Source of the DNA: Aquisalimonas sp. 2447
Lineage (GTDB): Bacteria; Pseudomonadota; Gammaproteobacteria; Nitrococcales; Aquisalimonadaceae
Direction: 5' to 3'
Assembly (NCBI RefSeq): GCF_012044895.1
Contig: NZ_CP050695.1
Location: 1,828,501 to 1,892,500, forward strand
DNA: 64,000 nt
The notes under the pieces were generated by a model, which saw nothing but the letters and a program-made list of their open reading frames with translations, searched no databases and was not told the origin of the DNA. Of the stretch, positions 43,188-51,881 are shown in pieces. The position numbers and the translations under genes are program-made. Numbering within the stretch: the stretch's first letter is position 1; the number at the start of each line of letters is the position of its first letter.

Positions 43188-43913
43188 TCACTCTTCGAGG
43201 ATGATGCTAACGCGCCGATTGTGACGGCTTTTCTTTTCGATCTTGCGGACCCGCATGGGCCCAATCTCAGAAGTGGACGCGACGTGGGTTCCACCGCAGG
43301 GCTGAAGATCGATATCGCCAATGCGCACGAGGCGCACGGAGCCTCCTGTGCGCGGCGGTTTTACGCTCATGGTCTTGATGAGTTCCGGGCGGGCATCAAG
43401 TTCTTCGTCAGTGATCCACTCGGTGGTTACCGGGTAATCGGCGGTGATCAGCTTGTTGAGCTCGTGGGTTACCGATTCCCGGTCAATGGTTGCCTCGGGC
43501 AGATCGAAGTCGAGGCGGCCCTGGTTGTCGCCAATGGAGCCACCTGTCACAGGCGCTGGGATCACTACTGATAGCAAATGCAGAGCCGTGTGAACCCGCA
43601 TTCGCTGGTGTCGCAGCGACCAGTTGATTGTGCCCCGCAGCCGGTCACCAATCTTCGGGAGCGTGACTCCGTCGGCCGCGAGGTGGCGGACGGTGCCAGA
43701 GGTATCGCGACGCGTGTCGTGGATAGCCAGATGCGTCCCATCCTCCATGGTCAGGGTGCCGGCGTCACCGGGCTGACCACCGCCCATGGGATAGAAGAGG
43801 CTGCGATCGAGCACAATACCGGTCTCGTCGACGGCGAGAACGGTCGCTTCGAAATCCGCTTGGTAGGGCGTCTGACGATAGAGTGGTTCAGTCACGAGGC
43901 TTTCGGTCGTCAT
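43188..43913 (-). CDS. Alanyl-tRNA editing protein (AlaX family)
   Basis: A 241-residue trans-editing hydrolase. The zinc ligands appear as HTALHLL (HxxxH) and CGGTHV, and the N-terminal beta part contains LDRSLFYPMGGGQPGDAGTL, as in the AlaRS editing domain. It deacylates Ser- or Gly-tRNA(Ala). The length fits AlaX-M/L types. The ATG 43913 (MTTESLV) is preferred; the in-frame upstream extension belongs to a repeated non-coding stretch also found at 38997-39114. The ribosome binding site is weak. Confidence 0.88.
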   Translation of the reverse strand: MTTESLVTEPLYRQTPYQADFEATVLAVDETGIVLDRSLFYPMGGGQPGDAGTLTMEDGTHLAIHDTRRDTSGTVRHLAADGVTLPKIGDRLRGTINWSLRHQRMRVHTALHLLSVVIPAPVTGGSIGDNQGRLDFDLPEATIDRESVTHELNKLITADYPVTTEWITDEELDARPELIKTMSVKPPRTGGSVRLVRIGDIDLQPCGGTHVASTSEIGPMRVRKIEKKSRHNRRVSIILEE

Positions 43914-44032
43914 TGATGGATATCCGGTGCGTTCCGCGCGCCAGGATCTAATGGCCTGATGCTCCTGCGATGCCAGGCAGTTGATCAAAGCGTACTTGAT
44001 ACTGGGTGAAGTGCACATGGTGGAATGGGCGA

Positions 44033-44866
44033 CTAGACGATGGGCAGTGGACTGCGCTCCCTCGGCGCTGGGAACAGGCCGTCTAACTCTGCGAGCTGAT
44101 TCTGGTCGAGAGTGATCTCCGCCGCAGCGCGGTTCTCGACCTGGCGGTCAGTGTCGCTCGTCTTCGGAATCGCGATAACGTCCTCATGGGACTGCAGCCA
44201 GGAGAGTGCGGCCTGCGCCGGGGTCATTCCATTGCGCTCGGCGAAGTCCCGCAGTGCGGGCTCGTTCAGCAGCCGCCCCTGGCCGAGCGGGCAGTAGGCC
44301 ATCGCCGGGAGTCTGCGGGCCCGCATCCAGGGTAGCGGGTCTTGTTCAATGGTCCGCTGACCCAGGTGGTAGAGGAGCTGGTTGGCGCTGCAGTTCTCAC
44401 CGCCGGATACTGCCCAGAGGTCGGCTAGGTCGGTTTCGTCGAAGTTACTCACGCCCCAGTAGCGAATCAGCCCTTCGCGTCGCAGATCCTCGAAGCCGGC
44501 GACTGCCTCCCCAAGGTTTGCGCCGCCGCGCCAGTGCAGCAGGTAAAGGTCGAGCCGGTCGGTGCCGAGGCGCTCAAGACTGGCCTCGCAGGCGGCGCGG
44601 ATGCCCGAACGTGATGCGTTGTGCGGGAACACCTTGCTGACGACGAAAAGCTCGCCCCGGCGGTCGCCCATCGCTTTGCCGACGATGCGCTCAGCCCCGC
44701 CGTCGGCGTACATCTCCGCAGTGTCGATCAGCGTCAGGCCCGCGTCGATTCCTGCGCGCACGGCTGCGATCTCGCGCTGGCGGTCTTGGACTCGCTCGCC
44801 CATATGCCAGGTTCCCTGGCCCAGCGCAGGGACGCGTTCGCCGTCGGGGAGTTCGATGTACTTCAT
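44033..44866 (-). CDS. Aldo/keto reductase
   Basis: A 277-residue NADPH-dependent reductase. The catalytic tetrad is visible: Asp in LIDTAEMYADGG, Tyr in the same stretch, Lys in VVSKVFPHNAS and His in LYLLHWRGG. The C-terminal cofactor region reads VIAIPKTSDTDRQVENRAAA. A fragment of a second copy, 37 codons long, lies at 39115-39228 together with the flanking sequence. The substrate is not known. It is followed (117 bp) by alaX in the same direction. Confidence 0.92.
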   Translation of the reverse strand: MKYIELPDGERVPALGQGTWHMGERVQDRQREIAAVRAGIDAGLTLIDTAEMYADGGAERIVGKAMGDRRGELFVVSKVFPHNASRSGIRAACEASLERLGTDRLDLYLLHWRGGANLGEAVAGFEDLRREGLIRYWGVSNFDETDLADLWAVSGGENCSANQLLYHLGQRTIEQDPLPWMRARRLPAMAYCPLGQGRLLNEPALRDFAERNGMTPAQAALSWLQSHEDVIAIPKTSDTDRQVENRAAAEITLDQNQLAELDGLFPAPRERSPLPIV

Positions 44867-44974
44867 TGGTGGTCCAGATCGGCGCCGTATGAACGGCTGT
44901 CGTGTAAGAGTGTAACTGCTCGCGTCGAACCAGGTCGCCGGGCACAGAGCGAACTCCAGGCAGCGGCGTGGCGT

Positions 44975-45529
44975 CTACGTGGCGCGGGGCAGCTCCGCCC
45001 ACCGGGTCGTGTAGGCGGGTGACAAGTGGTCCCGGCGTATCCGGAAGTTTGGGTCTTCCCGGCGTTGTGCGGCGAAGAATACCCGGCCATGGGGGCTCGC
45101 GTTCATTGCACCCATCGCGGCCATGAGCCGTCCGGAGCGTTCGCGTGCCGCATTGTCCTGGAATAGGTCCCCCTGGCGAGCCGTCTTCGCAGTGAACTCG
45201 ATCAGCACTACGGCTGCCTTGGAATAACGGAAACCGGGCTGAACCATTCGCTCCACCATTGCGCGCACGGTGCAGAGCAGAACCCGCGTGTCATCGCTGG
45301 GCTCCGCTAAGGGGCCAGTGGCCTGTGGTGTGTGCTGTGGCTCATCGGTATTGAAGACGTTGGTGCGCAGAAAAACGTGCACCACACCAGTGAGCTGGCC
45401 CTCCCTGCGAAGTTTCTCTGCGGCCTTGGTGGTGAACTGTGCCAGGGCCTCTTGCAGAGCGGCCGCGCCCTCAATGCGCTGACCGAAGGTGCGGCTGACC
45501 ACGAGCTGTTGCTTGGCGTTGGGTGCATC
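44975..45529 (-). pseudogene. umuC: umuC C-terminal remnant
   Basis: The frame carries QLVVSRTFGQRIEGAAALQE, VVHVFLRTNVFNTDEPQHTP and QGDLFQDNAARERSGRLMAA, the little-finger and C-terminal region of UmuC (pol V catalytic subunit). The polymerase core with its catalytic acids is absent. At about 45530 it joins, out of frame, the N-terminal part of umuD, so a deletion of more than 1 kb removed the end of umuD and most of umuC. Confidence 0.85.
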
Positions 45530-45531
45530 TA

Positions 45532-45747
45532 CATCCCTGGATGGATGCCCGCGCCGAGCATGGATTCGCCGCTGGCGCGCACAAAGTACGTTGCCGTTGG
45601 GTGGTCGATGCACAGGTCGTTCAGATCCCGCGAGCCGTCGACATAATCCTGGACAGGGGAGAGGAAGCTGGCAGCAACCCGCTTGAGGAAAAGGGGGTGC
45701 TCGCAAGAGGGTGCATGCGGATCGGGGCAGGCGAACACTGAAGTCAT
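45532..45747 (-). pseudogene. umuD: umuD N-terminal remnant
   Basis: From ATG 45747 it reads [20 protein letters not shown] to [20 protein letters not shown] and then stops. The catalytic serine motif SGESM of the LexA-like peptidase is present, but the catalytic lysine part is lost in the deletion that fuses this fragment to the umuC remnant. Upstream at 45765-45778 GAACATATATACAG keeps one half of a LexA box (ATATACAG) while the other half is degenerate. Confidence 0.82.
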
Positions 45748-45871
45748 GGCCATTCAGGAAAGGTGAACATATATACAGTTATCGAGTGCACTGATGTGTT
45801 TCAACGCTGGATGGTTAAGACATCGTCCCGTAAGCGACAGGGCGACCCCAGCCCGAGTGAGCTTTGCAGCC

Positions 45872-47176
45872 TTATGAGGAGCCCCCACGCTGTTGCTGGC
45901 CGAAGGTCTCCCGGGTGAATGCAAGCAGGACCACGGCTGCTGCTGTCCAGATCAGCATGGCGCTGAAGGCCCACTGGTATGTGGTGAGTGAATAGACGGG
46001 CGTGCCGTCGACTCTGGTGCCGTCCCAGGACCTCTCCAGGAGCCAGCCGACAAGCGGCTGCAGGGTCATCGGGCCTACCATGACACCCATGTTGATAAGG
46101 CCGGCGCTCGTGCCGGCGAGATGGGGCGGGACCGATTCCTTGCCAAAGGCGAAGGAGACGATCATGGCGCCGGAGGCCAGGCCGATGACGATCAGCAAAC
46201 CGAGCAACACGACACGCGGGAGCGCCGGGACCTGAATGACCAAGAGCCAGCCCGCGAGCAGGATAATCACCCCCGCCAGGTAGACACTCTTGCGTCTTTG
46301 CATGCGATCGGCGAGCGCTCCGAAAGCGGGGCCTCCGGCGGCCCATGCCAGCAGCAGCGCCGAGGTGTAAACGGCTGCTTCGTTGGCGGACATGCCATAG
46401 TGCCTGGTTAGGAAAGGAACGCCCCAGAGACCGGCGAAGGTGAGCAAGGGGCCAACTACGCCCCCGGGGATCAACACCAGCAGCCAGGAATTGCGGTAGC
46501 GGAAAACGCTCAGAATGCCTTGAAGGATGCCTTCGTTTTCCGGCGGTCGGGCGTCCTTCGGGGCATGGCTTCGATATCCGTACGCACTCGGGTCTTCGCG
46601 GACGAACCATGCGATAAGCACGGCGATCATCAGCGTGGCCACACCGATGATCACCATCACTGGCCGCCAGCCGAATGCATCGACCCCCAGGCGCAGAGGC
46701 GCGCCGGCGGACACCGCACCAATCATCCCGACACAAAGGGCCATGCCGCTGGCCAGAGCGAAGCGACGCGCATCAAGCCAGTGAGCAGCCAGCTTTAGCA
46801 TGCAGACGAAGGCCACCGCGACGGAGGCACCAATCAGGGCCCGGCCGGCGGCGGCCACCGCGAAACTGGGAGCGAGGGCGAACATGAGCGCGCCCGCAGA
46901 GGCAATCAGCGCGCCCCAGCCCAGCAGCGGTCGAGGTCCCAGGCGGTCCGCGAGAATCCCGGTCGGGACCTGCATTGCGACGTAGGTATAGAAATAGAAC
47001 GCCGACAGGCTCCCAAGCCCTGCGGCACCCAGGTTGAACTCGCGCATGAGTTCTTCGGTGATGACCCCGGGAGCCACGCGGTGGAAAAACCCCGCGAAGT
47101 ACAGGGCTGCCCCGAGTCCCCAGATGGACCAGGCGAGTCGTAGGGGAGGTGGATGCCAAATGGCGTTCTGGGTCAT
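45872..47176 (-). CDS. MFS transporter
   Basis: 434 residues with 12 predicted helices. The family loop motif is GILADRLGPRPLLGWGAL at about residues 73-90, and a related motif GALADRMQRRKSVYLAG occurs in the second half. It resembles the hexuronate/phthalate-like and NarK-like branches of MFS (WGLGAALYFAGFFHRVAPGV at the N terminus), but the substrate cannot be assigned. It stands alone, downstream of the umuDC remnant. Confidence 0.87.
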   Translation of the reverse strand: MTQNAIWHPPPLRLAWSIWGLGAALYFAGFFHRVAPGVITEELMREFNLGAAGLGSLSAFYFYTYVAMQVPTGILADRLGPRPLLGWGALIASAGALMFALAPSFAVAAAGRALIGASVAVAFVCMLKLAAHWLDARRFALASGMALCVGMIGAVSAGAPLRLGVDAFGWRPVMVIIGVATLMIAVLIAWFVREDPSAYGYRSHAPKDARPPENEGILQGILSVFRYRNSWLLVLIPGGVVGPLLTFAGLWGVPFLTRHYGMSANEAAVYTSALLLAWAAGGPAFGALADRMQRRKSVYLAGVIILLAGWLLVIQVPALPRVVLLGLLIVIGLASGAMIVSFAFGKESVPPHLAGTSAGLINMGVMVGPMTLQPLVGWLLERSWDGTRVDGTPVYSLTTYQWAFSAMLIWTAAAVVLLAFTRETFGQQQRGGSS

Positions 47177-47602
47177 AGGTCAGCGACTGTCCGAGGGATG
47201 TGTCAAGAGCCCGGCAAAGCTGGAAAGGATACAGGCATTGCGCGGTTGATCGCAGCTTGTGGGGCAGAGTGCAGGGCAAGAGAACGCCCGATCGGCGGCA
47301 AGCCGAAGTGGACTAGAGGGGGAGAGAACCCACGTCTGTGAGGGCGAGAGCGACCCGTTGCCGACCTTCGATCAACGGTTGGGAACGTCTGCTTGCGTCG
47401 TTAATAAACCTCGGGTTTGTGTGCCGATTCCGCACCCGGTGGACGTGAACGTCCACCCGATTCCCAAGCTTTTCTAGAAGTCACCGAGGCGTTGTTCCCG
47501 CCATTCGTCATCGTTGTACGGACGATACGAAGCGACCAGGCTCCCCCCTGCAGCCGGTCGTCAAGGGCTGGTCATCCCCGTCTGATCTGCCAAAGCTTGG
47601 CC
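47177..47602. other. 426-bp region with an inverted repeat
   Basis: No supported gene. A 9-bp perfect inverted repeat GGTGGACGT-GA-ACGTCCACC at 47438-47457 lies about 260 bp upstream of the MFS start and 145 bp downstream of the secreted-protein gene on the same strand. On the plus strand it is followed by CTTTTC; on the minus strand no U-run follows. It may be an operator or a terminator. Confidence 0.4.
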
Positions 47603-48295
47603 CTAACGGACAAGCTCTGCGGTGCGCCGTGTGGTCGAGCCGAACCACATGGGTTTGTCGACGACGAACTTCATCGAACGTTTCACCAGACCTTTGCCGG
47701 GGAAGAAACCAAGATCGAGCCACAGCCGGATCACAGCCGGCGCCTCAAGATCGATGGTCTGCTCGATTGGCACCAGGAAGCCTTCGTAATCACCCGCCGG
47801 GGTCGCGTACCGCTCTCGAGTGATGGGCATGACTCGGTGCTGGTACTGACCCTTGTGTACAGCTTCTTGCGTCTCTCTGTTAACGACCGTAGCCCTGCCG
47901 GAGGCACTCCATGTCTGGTCGGGCACGATCCTGTTGGGTAGCAGCAGTACGGGCGGCTCGTACAGCACGGTCTGGCCTTGCGTCAGCACGTCCAGACCGG
48001 TGAGCAGCAGGCTGCCATCCCGAAGCTCTTGAAGATGGAGGATGTTGTAGTCGCCGAATCGAACCTCCCAGCGGCCTTCACCTTCAGCGGAACTCAGTTC
48101 CAGCACGACCTGCCGTCCCTCTCCGTCTCCGTCCACCACCTCAAACGTGCTTTCACCTGGGACCAGAGGGAAAAGCTCCCCAGCCTCAACCTCTTGAACC
48201 GTCGATGCCGGCGGCGCCGACGTCTCCGCGAGGGTGGCCCCGGCGGTGCAGAGACCGACGCCGATCAGTATCGCTCGTGCGCAAGACAGGTACAT
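47603..48295 (-). CDS. Secreted protein of unknown function (DUF3108-like)
   Basis: 230 residues with a signal peptide (MYLSCARAILIGVGLCTAGA, cleavage near LAE-TS). The mature part is beta-rich (SLLLTGLDVLTQGQTVLYEP, VLLLPNRIVPDQTWSASGRA, PAGDYEGFLVPIEQTIDLEA), like periplasmic DUF3108-type proteins. An 18-bp tandem duplication gives a second in-frame ATG at 48313 with an identical ribosome binding site (AGGAGA), six codons upstream; either start keeps the signal peptide. Confidence 0.6.
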   Translation of the reverse strand: MYLSCARAILIGVGLCTAGATLAETSAPPASTVQEVEAGELFPLVPGESTFEVVDGDGEGRQVVLELSSAEGEGRWEVRFGDYNILHLQELRDGSLLLTGLDVLTQGQTVLYEPPVLLLPNRIVPDQTWSASGRATVVNRETQEAVHKGQYQHRVMPITRERYATPAGDYEGFLVPIEQTIDLEAPAVIRLWLDLGFFPGKGLVKRSMKFVVDKPMWFGSTTRRTAELVR

Positions 48296-48325
48296 TGCAT
48301 CTCTCCTGTACATTGCATCTCTCCT
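48290..48325. repeat. 18-bp perfect tandem duplication across the start codon
   Basis: The unit GTACATTGCATCTCTCCT occurs at 48290-48307 and again at 48308-48325. On the minus strand each unit contains AGGAGA, a 6-base spacer and ATG, so it duplicates ribosome binding site and start codon in frame (six codons). Confidence 0.9.
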
Positions 48326-48840
48326 GGAGCCCGTGGGCGAGGTGCGGCGCAGCACTCGTAGCAGTGAAGCGACGTCAACGCGAGAGACGGCGGCACTGGC
48401 CGAGGTTTGTCGAGGCCTTCCCCTGAAGCGCTTCCCGACCAGAATTCGCGACACCCAACCTTCTCCGCTGGAGTTTAGACAACACCCGGCCAGCCGCCAC
48501 CGCAGCCGCGACGTAGACGTTGCACCGCCGGAGGGGAGTCGTAGGATTATCCCGGTCAATCAAACAGTCCGCGACTGCGACCGGCAACACCGCTGTCCGT
48601 GGACACACGAACGCGATTTCACACCGAGGGTCAGAACGCTTCTGATCGCCGATAGGTCGAGCCGACATCACTTTTCCGGCCCTTTTCCGAAGCCCTGCAC
48701 GGTGCGTTCTGTAGCGCACAGACAACATCCATTGACGGAATTAATCTAACGCCTAAGCAGGTTGCCGCCGGATCCCGTCGGTAAGACCGGAATCGCACTG
48801 CGACTTGCATGGTCCGTATTAGTAATTAGAGAGTCGCTGG
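48296..48840. other. 545-bp divergent intergenic region
   Basis: It lies between the minus-strand secreted-protein gene and the plus-strand desaturase gene. No gene is supported apart from the tandem duplication at its left edge. Just before the desaturase start the sequence becomes AT-rich (GTATTAGTAATTAGAGAG), a likely promoter zone, but hexamers are not clear. Confidence 0.35.
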
Positions 48841-49926
48841 ATGAGTGTACAAGCGTCGAATATCGACACCACGGACGACCCCCGGGCGTGGCGCCGCCTG
48901 CTGAGTGGCTATCGTGAACCCCGCATCGTGCGAAGCGTTGTGGAAATCCTCATTACGGCAATCCCGTTCGCGCTCCTGTGGGGGCTGACATGGCTTGCCG
49001 TGAGCGCAGGCCACTGGGTTGGGTTGGTGCTTGCCTTGCCGGCGGCAGGCTTCCTCGTGCGTTTGTTCATGATCCAGCATGATTGCGGCCACGGGTCGTT
49101 TTTCCGTTCTCGACGTGCCAACGACTGGGTTGGCCGGGTCATCGGGGTGTTTACGCTTACGCCGTATGATTTCTGGCGCCATAGCCATGCGATCCACCAC
49201 GCTAGTTCCGGCAACCTGGACCGACCCAATGTCGGCGGTATCGATACGTTGACCGTGCGGGAGTACCAAGCGCTTCCAAGGCGTCAAAAGCTGCGCTATC
49301 GCTTGTACCGCCATCCACTGGTCCTGTTCGGGATCGGCCCGGCGTACGTGTTCTTGCTCGATCAGCGGCTACCGGTGGGTTTCATGCGCTCCGGGTGGAT
49401 GCCGTGGGTGAGCACCATGGGCACGAATGCAGGCATCGTTCTGGTGGCGGCCGGCGTGATCGCGCTCGTTGGTGTCGGGGATTTTCTGCTCGTGCAGCTT
49501 CCCATTACGCTGCTTGCCTCGGCAATGGGGGTCTGGCTGTTCTATGTCCAGCACCAATTCGAAGATACCTACTGGGAGCGCCAGGACGAGTGGGAATTCC
49601 ATGAGGCGGCCTTTCATGGGAGTTCGTACTACGCGTTGCCGGGCTTGCTGCGATGGTTCAGCGCCAACATCGGCGTGCACCATGTCCATCACCTGTCCAG
49701 TCGCATTCCGTCGTACCGGCTCCGTGAAGTGCTGCAGGACCATCCGGAACTCCGGGACGTGGGGCGCATCACCTTCCGCCAGAGCCTGGCGGGCGTACCG
49801 CTTGCCCTCTGGGATGAGGACCAGCGGCGCCTGGTCTCCTTCAAAGAGGCAGAGCGTACCCGCGCCGAGGGCGGACACCCCCTGGGCGGTGCTGAAGATC
49901 TCCAGACACCTCGTTCGATGACCTGA
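48841..49926 (+). CDS. Membrane fatty acid desaturase
   Basis: 361 residues with the three histidine boxes of acyl-lipid desaturases: HDCGH (about 80-84), HAIHH (about 117-121) and HHVHH (about 280-284), plus hydrophobic segments at about 40-75 and 190-240. It resembles the omega-6/delta-12 branch. It introduces a double bond using a di-iron centre. With the cyclopropane synthase and the flavoprotein 650 bp downstream it forms a lipid-modification group. GAGAG upstream of ATG 48841 is a modest ribosome binding site. Confidence 0.9.
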   Translation: MSVQASNIDTTDDPRAWRRLLSGYREPRIVRSVVEILITAIPFALLWGLTWLAVSAGHWVGLVLALPAAGFLVRLFMIQHDCGHGSFFRSRRANDWVGRVIGVFTLTPYDFWRHSHAIHHASSGNLDRPNVGGIDTLTVREYQALPRRQKLRYRLYRHPLVLFGIGPAYVFLLDQRLPVGFMRSGWMPWVSTMGTNAGIVLVAAGVIALVGVGDFLLVQLPITLLASAMGVWLFYVQHQFEDTYWERQDEWEFHEAAFHGSSYYALPGLLRWFSANIGVHHVHHLSSRIPSYRLREVLQDHPELRDVGRITFRQSLAGVPLALWDEDQRRLVSFKEAERTRAEGGHPLGGAEDLQTPRSMT

Positions 49927-50579
49927 AATGCATAAGCACAGACCTATGGCCAAGGTGGACGGTATATACCGACATCAGGACAACGTCATTAACCGGCAGC
50001 GTTCCCGACTACTTACCGGCCGCCGCTTTCTCGCCCATCTTCCAGACTTTTGCCGTGCCCAGAGCGACGACGGATATCTAAGGCCGGATGCTGGACGATC
50101 CCTGCGATACCAAGCACGTCGCCCTCGGCGTAGAGTCGCAAGACGGATGCGCAGCCATTGCTGTCTATGCTGCAGCGCTTGAAGGCCCTGAAATCACCAT
50201 GCACGGCCTGGCTGGATACCGATACGCCGGCGCAAGAAAGGTGCTCCCCCTTCGACAGGACGCGGTCGCCACAAGGCGTCTGTTCGTCAGCCGCCTTGTG
50301 CCCCGAGAAATGCGGAAACGCAATGGATAGCCCTGGGAATCTAGAGGGCGCGCACTTCGTGTTTTGTTATGTGCAGGGCATGGAATCCTTTATCGAGCTG
50401 AGACTGGCGAAGTTCGATCCCGACGTGCAAGGCGAGGACAACCTGCTGGGCATTTCGAGCCGCGCATCACCCGCCCGCTGCGGTGGCTGGCGGACTCCCG
50501 CGTTCCGCGTGAGGTTGACACCATTCTGAAACGATCTCGCCGGAGGGGACTACAATGGGCAAGGACGAGGGAAGTAGCC
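49927..50579. other. 653-bp region with possible gene debris and promoter
   Basis: No intact gene. From about 50340 a protein-like stretch runs in changing frames (MESFIELRLAKFDPD, then ITRPLRWLADSRVPREVDTI), which may be a decayed gene. TTGACA at 50515-50520 could be the -35 of the downstream operon; the matching -10 is not clear. Confidence 0.35.
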
Positions 50580-51881
50580 ATGCCGCACGATACAGAACAC
50601 ACCTATGTCAACGAGCGTAATCCTCTGGCGGTACCCCACGGCGAGCGCGTTTCCAGCGGGCCCTCGGCTGCACCGGAGCGTTGGCTGACCCGTCGGCTCT
50701 ACGAGCTGGTGGGCTCACCAGCGTTGGAGGTACGCCTGTGGGACGGTTCGTCCGTTGGATCCGGCGACAGCACTCTGGCGGTCGAGATCATGGATCGCGG
50801 CGCCTTGTACGAGCTGCTTCGTAACCCGAACCTGGGCTACGGGGATCTCTACAGCACCGGGCGTATCGAGGTGCATGGCGAGCTCAAGGAAGTAATGAAT
50901 ATCCTGGTAAGAGCCGTGAATGAACGCGAAGGCCGCAAGCCTGCCTGGCTGGAGTGGCTCTGGCGCGATAAGCCGAGCATTGGCGCGGATGTTTCCGGGG
51001 CGCGGGGCAATATCCATCACCACTACGATTTGGGCAATGAGTTCTACAGTCTCTGGCTGGACCACGCGGCCATGCAGTATACCTGCGCCTATTTCGAAAG
51101 CCCCGACAACACCCTCGAGCAAGCGCAACTGGCCAAGCTGGAACACGTCTGTCGCAAGGTGCGGCTGCAGCCCGGCGAGACGGTCATCGAAGCCGGCTGT
51201 GGCTGGGGCGGGCTCGCACGCTACATGGCGAAGCAGTACGGGGCAAAGGTACGCGCATTCAACATATCCCGGGAGCAGATCGAGTATGCCCGCGAGCAGG
51301 CCCGTAGGGAGGGCCTGGACCATCTGGTTGAATACGTTGAGGACGACTACCGCAATATTTCCGGCTCCTGCGACCACTTCGTTTCGGTGGGTATGCTCGA
51401 GCACGTGGGACCCGCGAACTACGAGGCCTTGGCCAAGGTGGCGCGGCGCTGCCTGCATCCGGAGGGTCTGGGCCTGATCCATACCATCGGGCGTAATCGA
51501 CCGCGGCCGGTTAACAAGTGGATCGAGCAGCGCATATTCCCGGGCGCCTATGTACCCAGCGCGGCGGAGCTTATGACGCTGTTCGAGTATGATGATCTTT
51601 CCGTGCTGGACGTGGAGAACCTACGGCTGCATTACGCGCAGACCCTGGATAACTGGCTGGAGCGTTTCCGGGTCCATCGGGACTGGGTGGCGCAACAGTA
51701 CGACGAGCGCTTTGCTCGTGCCTGGGAGCTGTATCTGGCCACCTCCAGTGCCACCTTCACGCAGGGAGGGATGCAACTCTTCCAGGTTGTGTTCGCGCCG
51801 GCCCGGTCCAACAACGTACCCCGCAATCGCGCGCATCTATACGAAACCACGGCGGCGCCTCGGGAGTGGGCCGATGGATGA
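50580..51881 (+). CDS. Cyclopropane-fatty-acyl-phospholipid synthase family protein
   Basis: 433 residues. The N-terminal lipid-binding part is followed by the methyltransferase core: HHHYDLGNEFYSLWLD, the SAM motif VIEAGCGWGGLARYMAK, the bicarbonate-site region CDHFVSVGMLEHVG and YAQTLDNWLERF near the C terminus. It transfers a methylene or methyl group from SAM to unsaturated phospholipid acyl chains. ATG 50580 has AGGGAAG upstream. It overlaps the next gene, an FAD oxidoreductase, by 8 bases, so the two are coupled; paired methyltransferase/flavoprotein systems can make methyl-branched rather than cyclopropane acids. Confidence 0.9.
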   Translation: MPHDTEHTYVNERNPLAVPHGERVSSGPSAAPERWLTRRLYELVGSPALEVRLWDGSSVGSGDSTLAVEIMDRGALYELLRNPNLGYGDLYSTGRIEVHGELKEVMNILVRAVNEREGRKPAWLEWLWRDKPSIGADVSGARGNIHHHYDLGNEFYSLWLDHAAMQYTCAYFESPDNTLEQAQLAKLEHVCRKVRLQPGETVIEAGCGWGGLARYMAKQYGAKVRAFNISREQIEYAREQARREGLDHLVEYVEDDYRNISGSCDHFVSVGMLEHVGPANYEALAKVARRCLHPEGLGLIHTIGRNRPRPVNKWIEQRIFPGAYVPSAAELMTLFEYDDLSVLDVENLRLHYAQTLDNWLERFRVHRDWVAQQYDERFARAWELYLATSSATFTQGGMQLFQVVFAPARSNNVPRNRAHLYETTAAPREWADG

